A DNA stretch of 64,000 bases, from positions 1-64,000 of the forward strand of contig LVAV01000018.1 in assembly GCA_001604185.1 (NCBI GenBank), given 5' to 3'. Under the pieces are notes generated by a model, which did no database searches, was not told where the DNA came from, and worked only from the letters and a program-made list of their open reading frames with translations. The translations under genes were made by a program, and so were the position numbers. Numbering within the stretch: position 1 is the stretch's first letter; each line of letters begins with the position of its first letter. This document shows, one piece after another, positions 40,997 through 49,588 of the stretch. The DNA comes from Clostridiales bacterium Firm_16 (GTDB taxonomy: Bacteria > Bacillota > Clostridia > Saccharofermentanales > Saccharofermentanaceae).

Positions 40997-43759
40997 ATGC
41001 AAAGGAAAAAGAGTATCCTCAGTTTCGTTCTAATACTGACTATTCTGTCAGGTCTGTGGTGCGGGAACAGCACTGTACTGGCACTTCCAACTATAGAAGT
41101 ATCGATTTCCGAGGATCTATTCCTTACATGGGGGGATGTGGAAAATGCAACTGAGTACCGCTACTGGTTGAGTGGCAGCGGTAGCAACTACGAGTACAAA
41201 CTCACTGAGAAACCTTTCAATCTTGGTGCTGTTATGGACTCAAATCTCAAGCCTTCAGGCAGCTATACCCTGTGGATGTATGCTTATAACGGAAGGGAGC
41301 GCATCGCCAGCAATACTCTCTCTTTTAACTACGAGTCTCCTTACGAGAGGCTTGCCGCCCCACAGAATATCCGCATCGAAGGAACCGAACTGGTCTGGGA
41401 TCCGTGTGTATCCTCAAGCGGTTCAAGTGTCAGATATTTCATAAACTGGGAAGCCAATCCTATCAACATGGGAAGATGCGGTGGCTCCCTGACAGTATAT
41501 GACAACAAGGTCGACATGGCCTTTTTCCACAGAGATGGCACATACACTTACACATTCAAAATATTCGCGAGGGCAGATGGCTGCGTAGACTCCCCACAAA
41601 CAACCAAAACACTGGAATACACATGGCACCTTCCTGCTTTACAAAACGTATCGATTAAAGATGGAATCGTTTCTTGGGATGTGTCTGAAGAAGAGCTGGA
41701 CTATACGTATATGTTGGATCTTACCAATTTACAAATGGGATATACAACGATCTCAGGAAATATCGTTATATATAACAACAGAGCGTATTGGAATTTAGCA
41801 AATGAAGCCACCAAATCATCTTCTCAAAATTATGAGGAAGGAGAGAAGATCATCTTTAATATTCTGGCATTAAAAGACGTAAAAATCGGGAACGCAACCG
41901 CATCTCAAATAGTCAAGCAGATGTACGAAGGCGAATGGAACTTTAGCGTAATCGAGTATCCCATCAAATTCCAAGGCGAACGCCAGACAAGCAAAGACAA
42001 TATTTTTACAAATAATTTCTATAAAAGCATCTACGCATACATTCCTAGTGAAAACAGACTGATTGGAAAAGGTATTTTCGATTATATTCCAGACAGTCTG
42101 TTCACTAACGAAAAACAAATTGATGTACACTTCGAATCAGATAAAGATCTATACATTTCCGGCGAACATGACATCCGGGTCATCGATCCGATGTTCCAAT
42201 CTGCGGGAGCGATCATTTTCGATAAAGACTGTAATCTGAAGGCTACTACCTCCACAACTTTCGCCACGGCAAAAACTATCAGCATTCTTGGTTCAGATTT
42301 CAATCTCACTTCGACCAGTGACGTTCCTTTGTCTGCAACTTCAGGCATTATTGTCAACCCGGCTAACACCCAGGATGCTGTCGAGATCACCACCTCGGGA
42401 GGATTCGCGGCTATGCGTACCACTGGTGGCAAGATCACACTGGAGCAGACGAGTATCGTCGAGCCAGAAAACGGAACTCTTGGCAAGGACGCCAAGACCA
42501 TCTACGAGAGCGACGGACAGACTCCGGCTTCTCATGTTAAGCTTGTAAAGCAGACACCTACTCCAACTCCGACAAAGAAGCCCACACCTTCACCGACTAA
42601 AAAGGCAACACCTTCGCCTACAAAGAAAGTAACGCCCACCAAGAAGGCTACACCTACGCCTACGCCGACGAAGAAAGTAACGCCCACCAAGAAGGCCACA
42701 CCTATTCCGACGAAGAAGACGACACCGACCAAAGCCCCGACAAAGGCACCTACGAAGGCACCAACAAAAGCACCTACGAAGGTACCGACCCCAAAGCCTA
42801 CGGTTTCACCCACGCCTACGAAAAAAGTGACACCGACGAAGGCGCCGACAAAGGCACCGACAAAAGCGCCTACGAAGGCACCAACCCGAAAGCCTACGGT
42901 TTCACCCACACCTACGAAGAAAGCAACACCGACCAAGACTCCGACGAAAGCTCCTACCAAGGCGCCTACGAAGAAGCCGACTGTTACGCCGACTCCTGTG
43001 AAGGATCCGACATTCGAGGATTTCGTGGAAAGACTTTACACTGTTGCCATGAACCGCAAGTCCGATCCGGAAGGAAAGAAATTCTGGGTCAACGAAGTCG
43101 TGAATAACGGCAGGACCGGTGCAGACTGTGCCCGTTACTTCCTGCTGGAAGCACCGGAATTCATGAACCGAAATCTTTCCGTGGAAGACTTCGTTGAGAC
43201 CTTGTACAAGACATTCTTCGACAGAGCTTCTGACGCAGCCGGCAAGAAAGGCTGGGTCGAGGCCATCAAGAGCGGAAAGAAGAGCCGCGAGGAAGTCGTG
43301 AATGACTTTATCGAGTCCACCGAGTGGTGTAATGTCTGCGCGACCTACGGCGTCAAATCCGGCGCGAAGTGGCACAAGGCGACCATCGCATCGAAGAATG
43401 CCATCGAATTCGCCACCAGACTTTTCACCTGCTGTCTGAACCGTGAACCAGATGCATCCGGCGTGGAATACTGGTCACTGGCACTCACCAATCTCGAGCA
43501 GACAGGATGTTCTGCCGCCAAGGAATTCTTCACAAGCAAGGAGTTTGTCGACTTCAAAACGACGAACGATGAGTACCTTAAGAGACTGTACCGCACCTTC
43601 ATGGGAAGAGAACCGGCCGCCAGTGAAGTCACGTACTGGATCGGCGAGATCAAGGCCGGAAGACAGAGCCGGGAGAGCATCATGGCATTCTTCGGGCAGA
43701 GCGAAGAGTTCACCAAGATCTGCAAGCAGTACGGTATCGACCGCGGCGAGATTGCCTGA
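40997..43759 (+). CDS. Secreted protein with Ig/FN3-like repeats, Thr/Pro/Lys stalk and DUF4214 module
   Basis: A 920-residue exported protein: signal peptide (about 1-30), at least three beta-rich FN3-like units (about 31-300; each has a LxWxxVxxAxxYxY-type strand), a further region of about 190 residues with AGAIIFDKDCN and an auto-transporter-like beta pattern, a Lys/Thr/Pro/Ala stalk (about 515-670; TPTKAPTKAPTK repeats), and the DUF4214 module (about 672-920). It is the only one of the four paralogs without leucine-rich repeats. The start is ATG 40997 with AGGTGGG just upstream; GTG 40973 is the alternative. The stalk is expected to be extended and possibly glycosylated. Confidence 0.82.
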   Translation: MQRKKSILSFVLILTILSGLWCGNSTVLALPTIEVSISEDLFLTWGDVENATEYRYWLSGSGSNYEYKLTEKPFNLGAVMDSNLKPSGSYTLWMYAYNGRERIASNTLSFNYESPYERLAAPQNIRIEGTELVWDPCVSSSGSSVRYFINWEANPINMGRCGGSLTVYDNKVDMAFFHRDGTYTYTFKIFARADGCVDSPQTTKTLEYTWHLPALQNVSIKDGIVSWDVSEEELDYTYMLDLTNLQMGYTTISGNIVIYNNRAYWNLANEATKSSSQNYEEGEKIIFNILALKDVKIGNATASQIVKQMYEGEWNFSVIEYPIKFQGERQTSKDNIFTNNFYKSIYAYIPSENRLIGKGIFDYIPDSLFTNEKQIDVHFESDKDLYISGEHDIRVIDPMFQSAGAIIFDKDCNLKATTSTTFATAKTISILGSDFNLTSTSDVPLSATSGIIVNPANTQDAVEITTSGGFAAMRTTGGKITLEQTSIVEPENGTLGKDAKTIYESDGQTPASHVKLVKQTPTPTPTKKPTPSPTKKATPSPTKKVTPTKKATPTPTPTKKVTPTKKATPIPTKKTTPTKAPTKAPTKAPTKAPTKVPTPKPTVSPTPTKKVTPTKAPTKAPTKAPTKAPTRKPTVSPTPTKKATPTKTPTKAPTKAPTKKPTVTPTPVKDPTFEDFVERLYTVAMNRKSDPEGKKFWVNEVVNNGRTGADCARYFLLEAPEFMNRNLSVEDFVETLYKTFFDRASDAAGKKGWVEAIKSGKKSREEVVNDFIESTEWCNVCATYGVKSGAKWHKATIASKNAIEFATRLFTCCLNREPDASGVEYWSLALTNLEQTGCSAAKEFFTSKEFVDFKTTNDEYLKRLYRTFMGREPAASEVTYWIGEIKAGRQSRESIMAFFGQSEEFTKICKQYGIDRGEIA

Positions 43760-44312
43760 TCAGCAGCTAGGCGAATAAGCTTCCCGGTTTGTCTTCAAGG
43801 CAAGCGAGTTAATAACAGATGAGAATATACGACCGAATTGGGGAAACGCCTGGTTCGGTCGTATTCGTTACCCCCTTGATTCGACGGATAATGCAGGATC
43901 TCCAAAACTGTCGTACGATTTTTGCTTTTTTTTCGTACGATTCTGCGTTTGAACTTAAAACAGTCGTAAAAACCTAATGCAATCTTACGACGGATTTGGT
44001 GTGGATCAATAGAATCGTCGTACATTTCGAGGAAAAACGTACGACAGAACCTGCGTTCTCGACAATTCCGTCGAACGAAGTGCCATGAAAATACGACGGT
44101 TCTTTCGTCCTTGGCAATTCCGTCGAACGAAGTGCCATGAAAATACGACAGTTCCCTCATCCTGGGCAATTCCGTCGAACGCCTCGATAGATACTGCTCC
44201 CCAAAGCGTGGACACACTTCACTATCAGTTTGTCCGACATTTAAATGCTTGAACCCACATAGTGCACATGCTCAAACAAGGAATGACTTATGGATTGATG
44301 CCTGGTACAAGA
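43760..44312. repeat. Gene-free region with TACGAC/GTCGTA motifs
   Basis: No credible gene. TACGAC or GTCGTA occurs nine times between about 43828 and 44150. The first pair forms an 11-bp stem (ATACGACCGAA at 43827-43837 with TTCGGTCGTAT at 43854-43864) that may end the DUF4214 gene's transcript. The 52-bp tandem repeat lies at its right end. Confidence 0.65.
44063..44186. repeat. 52-bp tandem repeat, about 2.3 copies
   Basis: Units start at 44063, 44115 and 44167, exactly 52 bp apart, each with CAATTCCGTCGAACG. The first 35 bases of units 1 and 2 are identical; the rest differ mostly by transitions. Unit 3 is truncated. Each full unit contains one TACGAC. Confidence 0.88.
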
Positions 44313-44351
44313 AGAGCCATCCCTTTGTGTGGATCACATCGGGATGGCTCT
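44313..44351. terminator. Terminator, probably bidirectional
   Basis: A perfect 11-bp stem (AGAGCCATCCC at 44313-44323 and GGGATGGCTCT at 44341-44351) with a 17-nt loop that can itself fold. TTTAGTTTTG follows on the plus side, TCTTG on the minus side. It is the nearest terminator for the flotillin operon. Confidence 0.75.
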
Positions 44352-44385
44352 TTAGTTTTGCTTTTTTCCCTTTCGGGCAGCGGGC

Positions 44386-46053
44386 TTACTCGTTATCGTC
44401 CATTGTCTCCTTCGGGATCTCTCTTGTCCAGATCGGACCCTCATCCTTCGGAGCCTGCGGAGCGACCGGTGCCTGCGGAGCTGCCGGAGCCTGCGGTGCA
44501 GCCGGGGCTGCAGGAGCTGTCGGCGCAACCGGGGCTGCCGGGGCAGCCTGTGCTACAGGAGCAGCCTTTACTTCTTCTTTCTTCACTTCCGCCTTCGGCT
44601 CAACCTTTGCAGGAGCCTTAGATGCAGCAGAATCGGTCAGATTCTTGTCCGAAGCGCTCTCTACAGAAAAGTCGGAACCATCTGCGTTCTTCATCTTCTT
44701 GCCGAGGAACTCCGGCAGAGACATACCGGCCATCTCGAAGATCTCGTTCATCGGAGGTACACTCTTCATGAGACCGGAGATGAAATTGGCGGTCGAGCTC
44801 TTGCCGTCTGTGCCTGCGCCTGCTCCGCTGTCCCAAACGGTTACCTTGTCGATCTTCAGGTCGCGGATAGCTTCTACCTGGATCTTCATGAGGTCTTCCA
44901 TCTTATCTGCCAGCATGAGCATCATCGCATTCTTGGCGTCGCCACCTGCGGCTGCCACGATCTTCTCGAAACCTGCGGCCTGCTTGGACAGGATCTCCTG
45001 CATACCACGAGCCTGAGCTTCCATCTTGGCGTAGATAGCGGCCGCTTCACCGGCTGCCTGTCTCTTGATTCTCTCAGCTTCTGCTTCAGCAGCCAGCTCG
45101 ATCTCTCTCTTATTGATCTCAGCCTTAACGATTACGTCTGCCTCGAGGGTAGCCTTCTCACGAGCGGAACGGGAAAGTTCTGCTTCTTTCTCAGCTGCGT
45201 ACGCTTCTTCCAAAGCCTTAGCTGCCTGAACCTTCTCAGCTGCGATAGCAAGTCTCATAGCCTCAGCGGCCTTCTCACGACGTACAGCCTCAGAATTGGC
45301 AACTTCGATCTTAGCGGCGTTCTCACCCTTGATAGCCATGGAGTTGGCGGATGCAACCTGGATACGCTGATCTTTCTGAGCCAGCGCCTCACCGATGGAA
45401 CCGTCTCTCTCTTTCTCAGCAACGTTCTTCTTCGCGTCGTTGATAGCCTTAGCGGCAGCTTCCTTACCAAGAGCGGCGATGTATCCGGACTCGTCGCTGA
45501 TATCCGTTACGTTTACGTTGATCAGACGGAGACCGATCTTCTTGAGCTCTGTCTCCACGTTTCTGGAAACAGCTTCCAGGAACTTGTCACGGTCGGTGTT
45601 GATCTCCTCGATGTCCATCGTAGCGATGACCAGACGGAGCTGACCGAAGATGATATCTTTTGCCAGTTCCTGGATCTCATTGAGCTTGAGGCCCAGCAGA
45701 CGCTCCGCAGCGTTCTGCATGATACCGGGCTCGGTGGAGATACCAACTGTGAAGATAGACGGTACGTCGATACGGATGTTCTGTCTTGACAGTGCGCTCT
45801 TGAGGTCGACTGAGATCGAGAGCGGTGTCAGGTCGAGGTATTGGTAAGACTGAATGATCGGCCAAACAAACGCAGCACCACCGTGAATACACTTTGATGA
45901 ACGTGCGGATCCATCCGCATTCTTGCCGACCTTACCATAGATGACCATGATGCGGTCTGACGGGCACTTTCTGTATCTTGAAAGGAAAATCAAGAACAGC
46001 GTGAAAGCCAACAGCGCAATGACTACTAAAAGACAAATTACTTCAAATGGCAT
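44386..46053 (-). CDS. Flotillin-like SPFH membrane-scaffold protein (FloT type)
   Basis: A 555-residue protein with an N-terminal membrane hairpin or anchor (about 5-25), an SPFH domain (about 30-210), a long Ala/Glu-rich coiled coil (about 210-360, AEAEAERIKRQAAGEAA), and a Pro/Ala-rich C-terminal tail (about 490-545, APAAPQAPAAPQAP) that is unusual for the family. Flotillins organise functional membrane microdomains. ATG 46053 is chosen because GGAGG lies 8 nt upstream, against 2 nt for ATG 46059. It follows an NfeD gene, the same pairing as yuaF-floT in Bacillus subtilis. Confidence 0.92.
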   Translation of the reverse strand: MPFEVICLLVVIALLAFTLFLIFLSRYRKCPSDRIMVIYGKVGKNADGSARSSKCIHGGAAFVWPIIQSYQYLDLTPLSISVDLKSALSRQNIRIDVPSIFTVGISTEPGIMQNAAERLLGLKLNEIQELAKDIIFGQLRLVIATMDIEEINTDRDKFLEAVSRNVETELKKIGLRLINVNVTDISDESGYIAALGKEAAAKAINDAKKNVAEKERDGSIGEALAQKDQRIQVASANSMAIKGENAAKIEVANSEAVRREKAAEAMRLAIAAEKVQAAKALEEAYAAEKEAELSRSAREKATLEADVIVKAEINKREIELAAEAEAERIKRQAAGEAAAIYAKMEAQARGMQEILSKQAAGFEKIVAAAGGDAKNAMMLMLADKMEDLMKIQVEAIRDLKIDKVTVWDSGAGAGTDGKSSTANFISGLMKSVPPMNEIFEMAGMSLPEFLGKKMKNADGSDFSVESASDKNLTDSAASKAPAKVEPKAEVKKEEVKAAPVAQAAPAAPVAPTAPAAPAAPQAPAAPQAPVAPQAPKDEGPIWTREIPKETMDDNE

Positions 46054-46070
46054 TTTCATTTCCTCCTAAA

Positions 46071-47171
46071 TTATGTATGTTTGGTCACAATCAGTGTTGT
46101 ACCCTTAGTAATGCCGATCACCGTCACCTGTGAACCGGTGGGGATCTTCTCTTCTTCGTCCGTGACCGCCTCGAATTCGCGAAGCTGGTCCTGGACCTTT
46201 ACCATGATTTTTCCCGGCTGTTCGCGCTTCCCCGGGATCGGGATATAGACTTCAGCAGAAAGTCCAAGCGCGTAGCGAAGATTGACTGTTCCGTCTGACT
46301 GGATCTTCAGCATTCCCCACAGAGCCAGGGCCATCAGGAACATTCCTGCGAATCCGCAGATGAAAGCAAGTAAGCTTGCCACCACCAGCGGAAGTCCCGC
46401 CTTGAGGAACACCAGACCGGTCCATCCGAAGAGGGAGAAGAATGCGATGATCCCCTGCATCGAGAAGAGCCGGAATCCGGATCCGTGTGTCTTGTCGGCG
46501 CGGTCCACGTATGTTCTTCCATCCGGAAGATCGTGGTCCGGTATACCTACGTCCGGGCCGTTGTACATCGGCACGTGCGGTGCTGCTTCTGCCAGATAGA
46601 TATCTCCGGTGTGCACATCCACCACCACGCTGCCCTGCAGCTGACCGAAGTCGTGGGCAACCTGACCCACATTGCTGTGGCCGCTGTCCATATCATGATT
46701 ATAATCGAAATTGCCATGTCCGTCAGCGCCAAAATCACTTGCATCTGCTGTCACATCGCCGTGAGTTCCGAAATCGTGCCCCACATCTGCGTGAATGTCT
46801 CCGACGTCCACGTCTGCGCCGATGTCGTGATTGAAATCTCCGTTCAGCGGGCCTACATCGCCATGACCGAAATCATGTCCGAAGTCGTGGCCGAATCCGT
46901 GTCCTACGTCTGCGTTGGCATCGAAGTCGTGACCGAAGTCTCCATGGCCGTCGCCGAAATCATGTCCGGCATCCATATCGTGTCCATGTCCGAAATCGTG
47001 ATCGTGTCCGCCAACATCGTGTCCGTTGATATCACCGGCTGCATGGGAAGCGGCGCCGATCAGCAGAAGAACAAACTGGAAGATCAGCAGCACTGTGAAT
47101 ACTACGGCAATGCAGGCGAAGATCTGTTCCGGAAGGGACAGTGCTTCAAACCAATTCATGAGAAATTCCAT
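46071..47171 (-). CDS. NfeD-family membrane protein with large His/Gly/Asp-rich insert
   Basis: A 366-residue protein: an N-terminal helix (about 16-42), a His/Gly/Asp/Phe-rich segment (about 43-165) built from GHD, HDFG and DVGHG units, two or three further helices (about 235-300), and a C-terminal OB-fold NfeD domain (about 305-363, ending GITKGTTLIVTK). NfeD partners anchor or regulate flotillins. The roughly 25 histidines in the insert suggest metal (zinc or nickel) binding, which is not normal for NfeD. It is co-transcribed between the DUF1836 regulator and flotillin; AAAGGAG precedes the ATG. Confidence 0.88.
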   Translation of the reverse strand: MEFLMNWFEALSLPEQIFACIAVVFTVLLIFQFVLLLIGAASHAAGDINGHDVGGHDHDFGHGHDMDAGHDFGDGHGDFGHDFDANADVGHGFGHDFGHDFGHGDVGPLNGDFNHDIGADVDVGDIHADVGHDFGTHGDVTADASDFGADGHGNFDYNHDMDSGHSNVGQVAHDFGQLQGSVVVDVHTGDIYLAEAAPHVPMYNGPDVGIPDHDLPDGRTYVDRADKTHGSGFRLFSMQGIIAFFSLFGWTGLVFLKAGLPLVVASLLAFICGFAGMFLMALALWGMLKIQSDGTVNLRYALGLSAEVYIPIPGKREQPGKIMVKVQDQLREFEAVTDEEEKIPTGSQVTVIGITKGTTLIVTKHT

Positions 47172-47193
47172 TGTGATTCTCCTTTCTTAAGAT

Positions 47194-47721
47194 CTACCCT
47201 GCTTCCTCCAGAAGTCTCTCGGCTTCCTTCTTCAGCACGATGGAAAAGTGTGCGGTGTAAAGTATGGTCAGGAGCTTTCTGACCTGCTCCCTCGCGGTCT
47301 TCGAGTTACTAAAGTTCTGGGCATCAATGGCACGGTCAATAATGTCATTCAGCTTCGTCTCCACCCGGATCGGGTCTACCGGCGACATCGCCAGCAGGTG
47401 ACATAACGCGGCGTATACCATGTTATCCTGATCCACCATCCGTAAGAGGTTCACGATCCGGTCCAGAGAGAACACATCCTTGAAGTAGTTCAGGATCGCC
47501 AGCCTCACGAACCGGTCCCGGTCATATAGTTTCTTCACCGGGGAGTCTACAAACCCTCGCTTGACCCAGTTCTGAACGGTATGTGCTTCGACTCCGAGAA
47601 GCTGCGTGACCTGCCGAAGTTGCATTCCGCCCATGAGAAACATCGGTGTCAGGATCTGGTCGATATCCTGAAGATGTTCCTGGGAGACAGGGATCAAAGT
47701 CCCTGGTAGATAGATGCTCAT
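47194..47721 (-). CDS. DUF1836 / MerR-like regulator
   Basis: A 175-residue protein with a winged-helix region (about 28-75, MQLRQVTQLLGVEAHTVQNW then VKRGFVDSPVKKLYDRDR) like MerR proteins and a helical C-terminus. DUF1836 proteins are common in Bacillota and uncharacterised. It is first of the operon regulator - NfeD - flotillin and may control it. ATG 47721 follows AAGGAGG by 9 nt; the frame is open to 47781 without a site. Confidence 0.82.
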   Translation of the reverse strand: MSIYLPGTLIPVSQEHLQDIDQILTPMFLMGGMQLRQVTQLLGVEAHTVQNWVKRGFVDSPVKKLYDRDRFVRLAILNYFKDVFSLDRIVNLLRMVDQDNMVYAALCHLLAMSPVDPIRVETKLNDIIDRAIDAQNFSNSKTAREQVRKLLTILYTAHFSIVLKKEAERLLEEAG

Positions 47722-47951
47722 CTGCAGTCGCCTCCTTTCGGATTTTTGCTCAAACTTACCTGATTGTGGATATAATAGCACACGGTCACGTGACTGTCAA
47801 GTATGTTCGTCAGAACTTTTCAAGGCGTCACATCTACGCGAAACTTCGCATCAAAACGGGACAAGTTCTTTTGCCTCATGAGAAGGATCCATCCCCTTTT
47901 CATGTATAATAGAAACAGATATAATTGCGTAACGAGAATCCTGTTTCTCAG

Positions 47952-47967
47952 GGAGGGATATACGTTG
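47952..47967 (+). promoter_or_regulatory. Ribosome-binding site deciding a second TTG start
   Basis: GGAGGG at 47952-47957, then 7 nt, then TTG at 47965-47967. Confidence 0.7.
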
Positions 47968-48912
47968 TCATTTCAGAAGAATTTCTTTGCCGGTTCGGAC
48001 GGTAAGTCCAAGATCGCTTACTTTATCTGGTCCCCTTCTGTTCCCGCCCGGGGCGTGGTGCAGATCGTCCACGGCATGTGTGAATATATGGGACGCTACA
48101 CGGAGCTGGCGCTTTTCCTGGCTGAGAAGGGCTATGTAGTCTGCGGCGAAGATCACATGGGTCACGGACAGAGCGTCGGCGAGAAAGGCACCTTCGGTTT
48201 CTTCGCCAGAAAGGGCGGCGCCGATCTTCTTGTCGAGGATGTGGAGATCCTGCATAAGATCATGACCGACAGTTATCCGAACAAGCCTTATATCGTGATG
48301 GGGCATTCCATGGGATCTTTTATTGCCAGGAACTGGTACGCCAAGTACGGATCGACCTGTTCAGGGCTGATTCTCTCCGGCACTGCCGTTGCCAACCCCC
48401 TCATGGGTCCTCTCAAGGCCCTCGCCCATGTGCAGAAATGTTTCCTCGGCTCGAAAAAGCCCGCGACTTTTCTTGCCGGAATGATCAACAAGCAGTATCT
48501 CAAGAAGATCAAGGAGCCGCTCTATCCTGCGGACTGGATCTCCTACGATCAGGAAGTCGTGAAGAAATATATGGGAGACCCCTTCTGCACTTTCACCTTC
48601 ACACATGCTGCGTATATCGACCTCTTCACATTGCTGAAGCGTTGCAATACCGATGAGTGGTATGCACAGATCCCTAAGGATAAGCCGATCCTGCTTCTGG
48701 CAGGTGACGAGGATCCGGTGGGAGATTATGGCGCAGGACCGAGGAAGATCTATGACAAGCTTCTTGCCACCGGGCAGCAGAAGGTCTCTATCGACATCCG
48801 TCACGGCATGCGTCATGAGCCGCACAACGAGATTGGACGCGAAGCCATCTACCAGCGGTATGCCGCATATCTTTTCGACAATTTTGTCAGGAGAACGACG
48901 GTGGAAATGTAA
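47965..48912 (+). CDS. Lysophospholipase / monoacylglycerol lipase-like alpha/beta-hydrolase
   Basis: A 315-residue serine hydrolase of the monoacylglycerol lipase group (Hydrolase_4). The nucleophile elbow is GHSMGS (Ser near 110), the acid is in GDEDPVGDYG (about 255) and the histidine in HGMRHE (about 284). VQIVHGMCEYMGRY is the family's oxyanion region. It is expected to hydrolyse lysophospholipids or monoacylglycerols. It starts with TTG behind GGAGGG; the frame continues upstream to 47803 with no site. A TATAAT lies at about 47909. Confidence 0.88.
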   Translation: MSFQKNFFAGSDGKSKIAYFIWSPSVPARGVVQIVHGMCEYMGRYTELALFLAEKGYVVCGEDHMGHGQSVGEKGTFGFFARKGGADLLVEDVEILHKIMTDSYPNKPYIVMGHSMGSFIARNWYAKYGSTCSGLILSGTAVANPLMGPLKALAHVQKCFLGSKKPATFLAGMINKQYLKKIKEPLYPADWISYDQEVVKKYMGDPFCTFTFTHAAYIDLFTLLKRCNTDEWYAQIPKDKPILLLAGDEDPVGDYGAGPRKIYDKLLATGQQKVSIDIRHGMRHEPHNEIGREAIYQRYAAYLFDNFVRRTTVEM

Positions 48913-48948
48913 TCCGACTCCGTAAAACTAAATACATTACATAAGATC

Positions 48949-48982
48949 AGGCCGCATCGAAGGATCCAACTTCGGGCGGCCT
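48949..48982 (+). terminator. Hairpin after lysophospholipase gene
   Basis: AGGCCGCATCGAAG and CTTCGGGCGGCCT pair with one bulge. No T-run follows on either strand, so its terminator role is uncertain. Confidence 0.45.
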
Positions 48983-49038
48983 GTCTGTGTAAAAATGAAA
49001 AAGAAGTGTGTGATGTGTCTGTGGGGATAGCTTGTGTG

Positions 49039-49236
49039 TTAGTTACCGAATGCTTCTTCCATTACTTGAGCATTGACGCTGTTATGCGCCTCTACCTTCT
49101 CCGTAGCGGACTTGGCAGCGCCCAGAAAATCGTTCGCGCTAAACCAAACTACAACGGCGAGGATGAGAATGATCGCAATGACCAGCACCATCTCTAAAAG
49201 GGTAAAGCCTCGGCGGTTTTTGTACAGAACTTTCAT
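49039..49236 (-). CDS. Short orphan type IV pilin-like protein
   Basis: A 65-residue protein with a prepilin peptidase signal: basic leader MKVLYKNRRG then FTLLEMVLVIAIILILAVVV, with the conserved Glu at +5 of the mature form. Only about 30 residues follow the hydrophobic helix, against 100 or more in ordinary pilins. It has AGGAGG 6 nt before the ATG and a nearly consensus promoter, so it is not an obvious pseudogene. No assembly genes (pilB, pilC, pilD) are in the window. It may be a minor pseudopilin, a truncated gene or a competence-type subunit. Confidence 0.72.
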   Translation of the reverse strand: MKVLYKNRRGFTLLEMVLVIAIILILAVVVWFSANDFLGAAKSATEKVEAHNSVNAQVMEEAFGN

Positions 49237-49281
49237 ACTACACCTCCTGGATTTTTACATTTTGTTCACATTTACGTCATA

Positions 49282-49310
49282 ATTATAATCCCGTATTTTT
49301 GGAAATGCAA
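49282..49310 (-). promoter_or_regulatory. Near-consensus promoter of orphan pilin gene
   Basis: On the minus strand: TTGCAT (49305-49310), a 17-nt spacer, TATAAT (49282-49287). The leader is about 40 nt. Confidence 0.72.
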
Positions 49311-49334
49311 TGGGTTTTGTTGAAAAAAGTTACG

Positions 49335-49372
49335 AAATTTCGGGAAATTTCCAGATATTGCCAAGTGGCAAC
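49335..49372. promoter_or_regulatory. Palindrome cluster upstream of pilin promoter
   Basis: Two copies of the palindrome GAAATTTC start at 49335 and 49345, one helical turn apart, followed by TTGCCA-AG-TGGCAA at 49359-49372. All lie 25-62 bp upstream of the -35, where an activator would bind. Confidence 0.4.
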
Positions 49373-49588
49373 GTAAATTTTCGCAATTTTCGGCTTCGTT
49401 TTATCTTTTACTTAATCAGAACAACGTCTTTTGTAGTACAAAGTGAACTTAAGAACACAAATATGCAAATACTGTCAATTTTACACACCAAATTGTTCAT
49501 ATCATGGTATGGAAATGCGAACACAATATGGTATCAAAATGTCTTTCCACCCCAGGCAATTGTGAACTGACACTCGTTAACATAAAAA

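Larger units (their letters stand above)
49237..49588. other. AT-rich non-coding region (about 350 bp)
   Basis: No gene. It carries the pilin promoter (49282-49310) and upstream palindromes (49335-49372); the rest, about 49380-49580, has only AT-rich sequence with no structure I can support. Confidence 0.6.

Noticed and set aside
44063-44186. 52-bp repeats as a CRISPR array
   Set aside because: Only about 2.3 units; the variable portion differs by point changes, not by unrelated spacers, and no cas gene is near.
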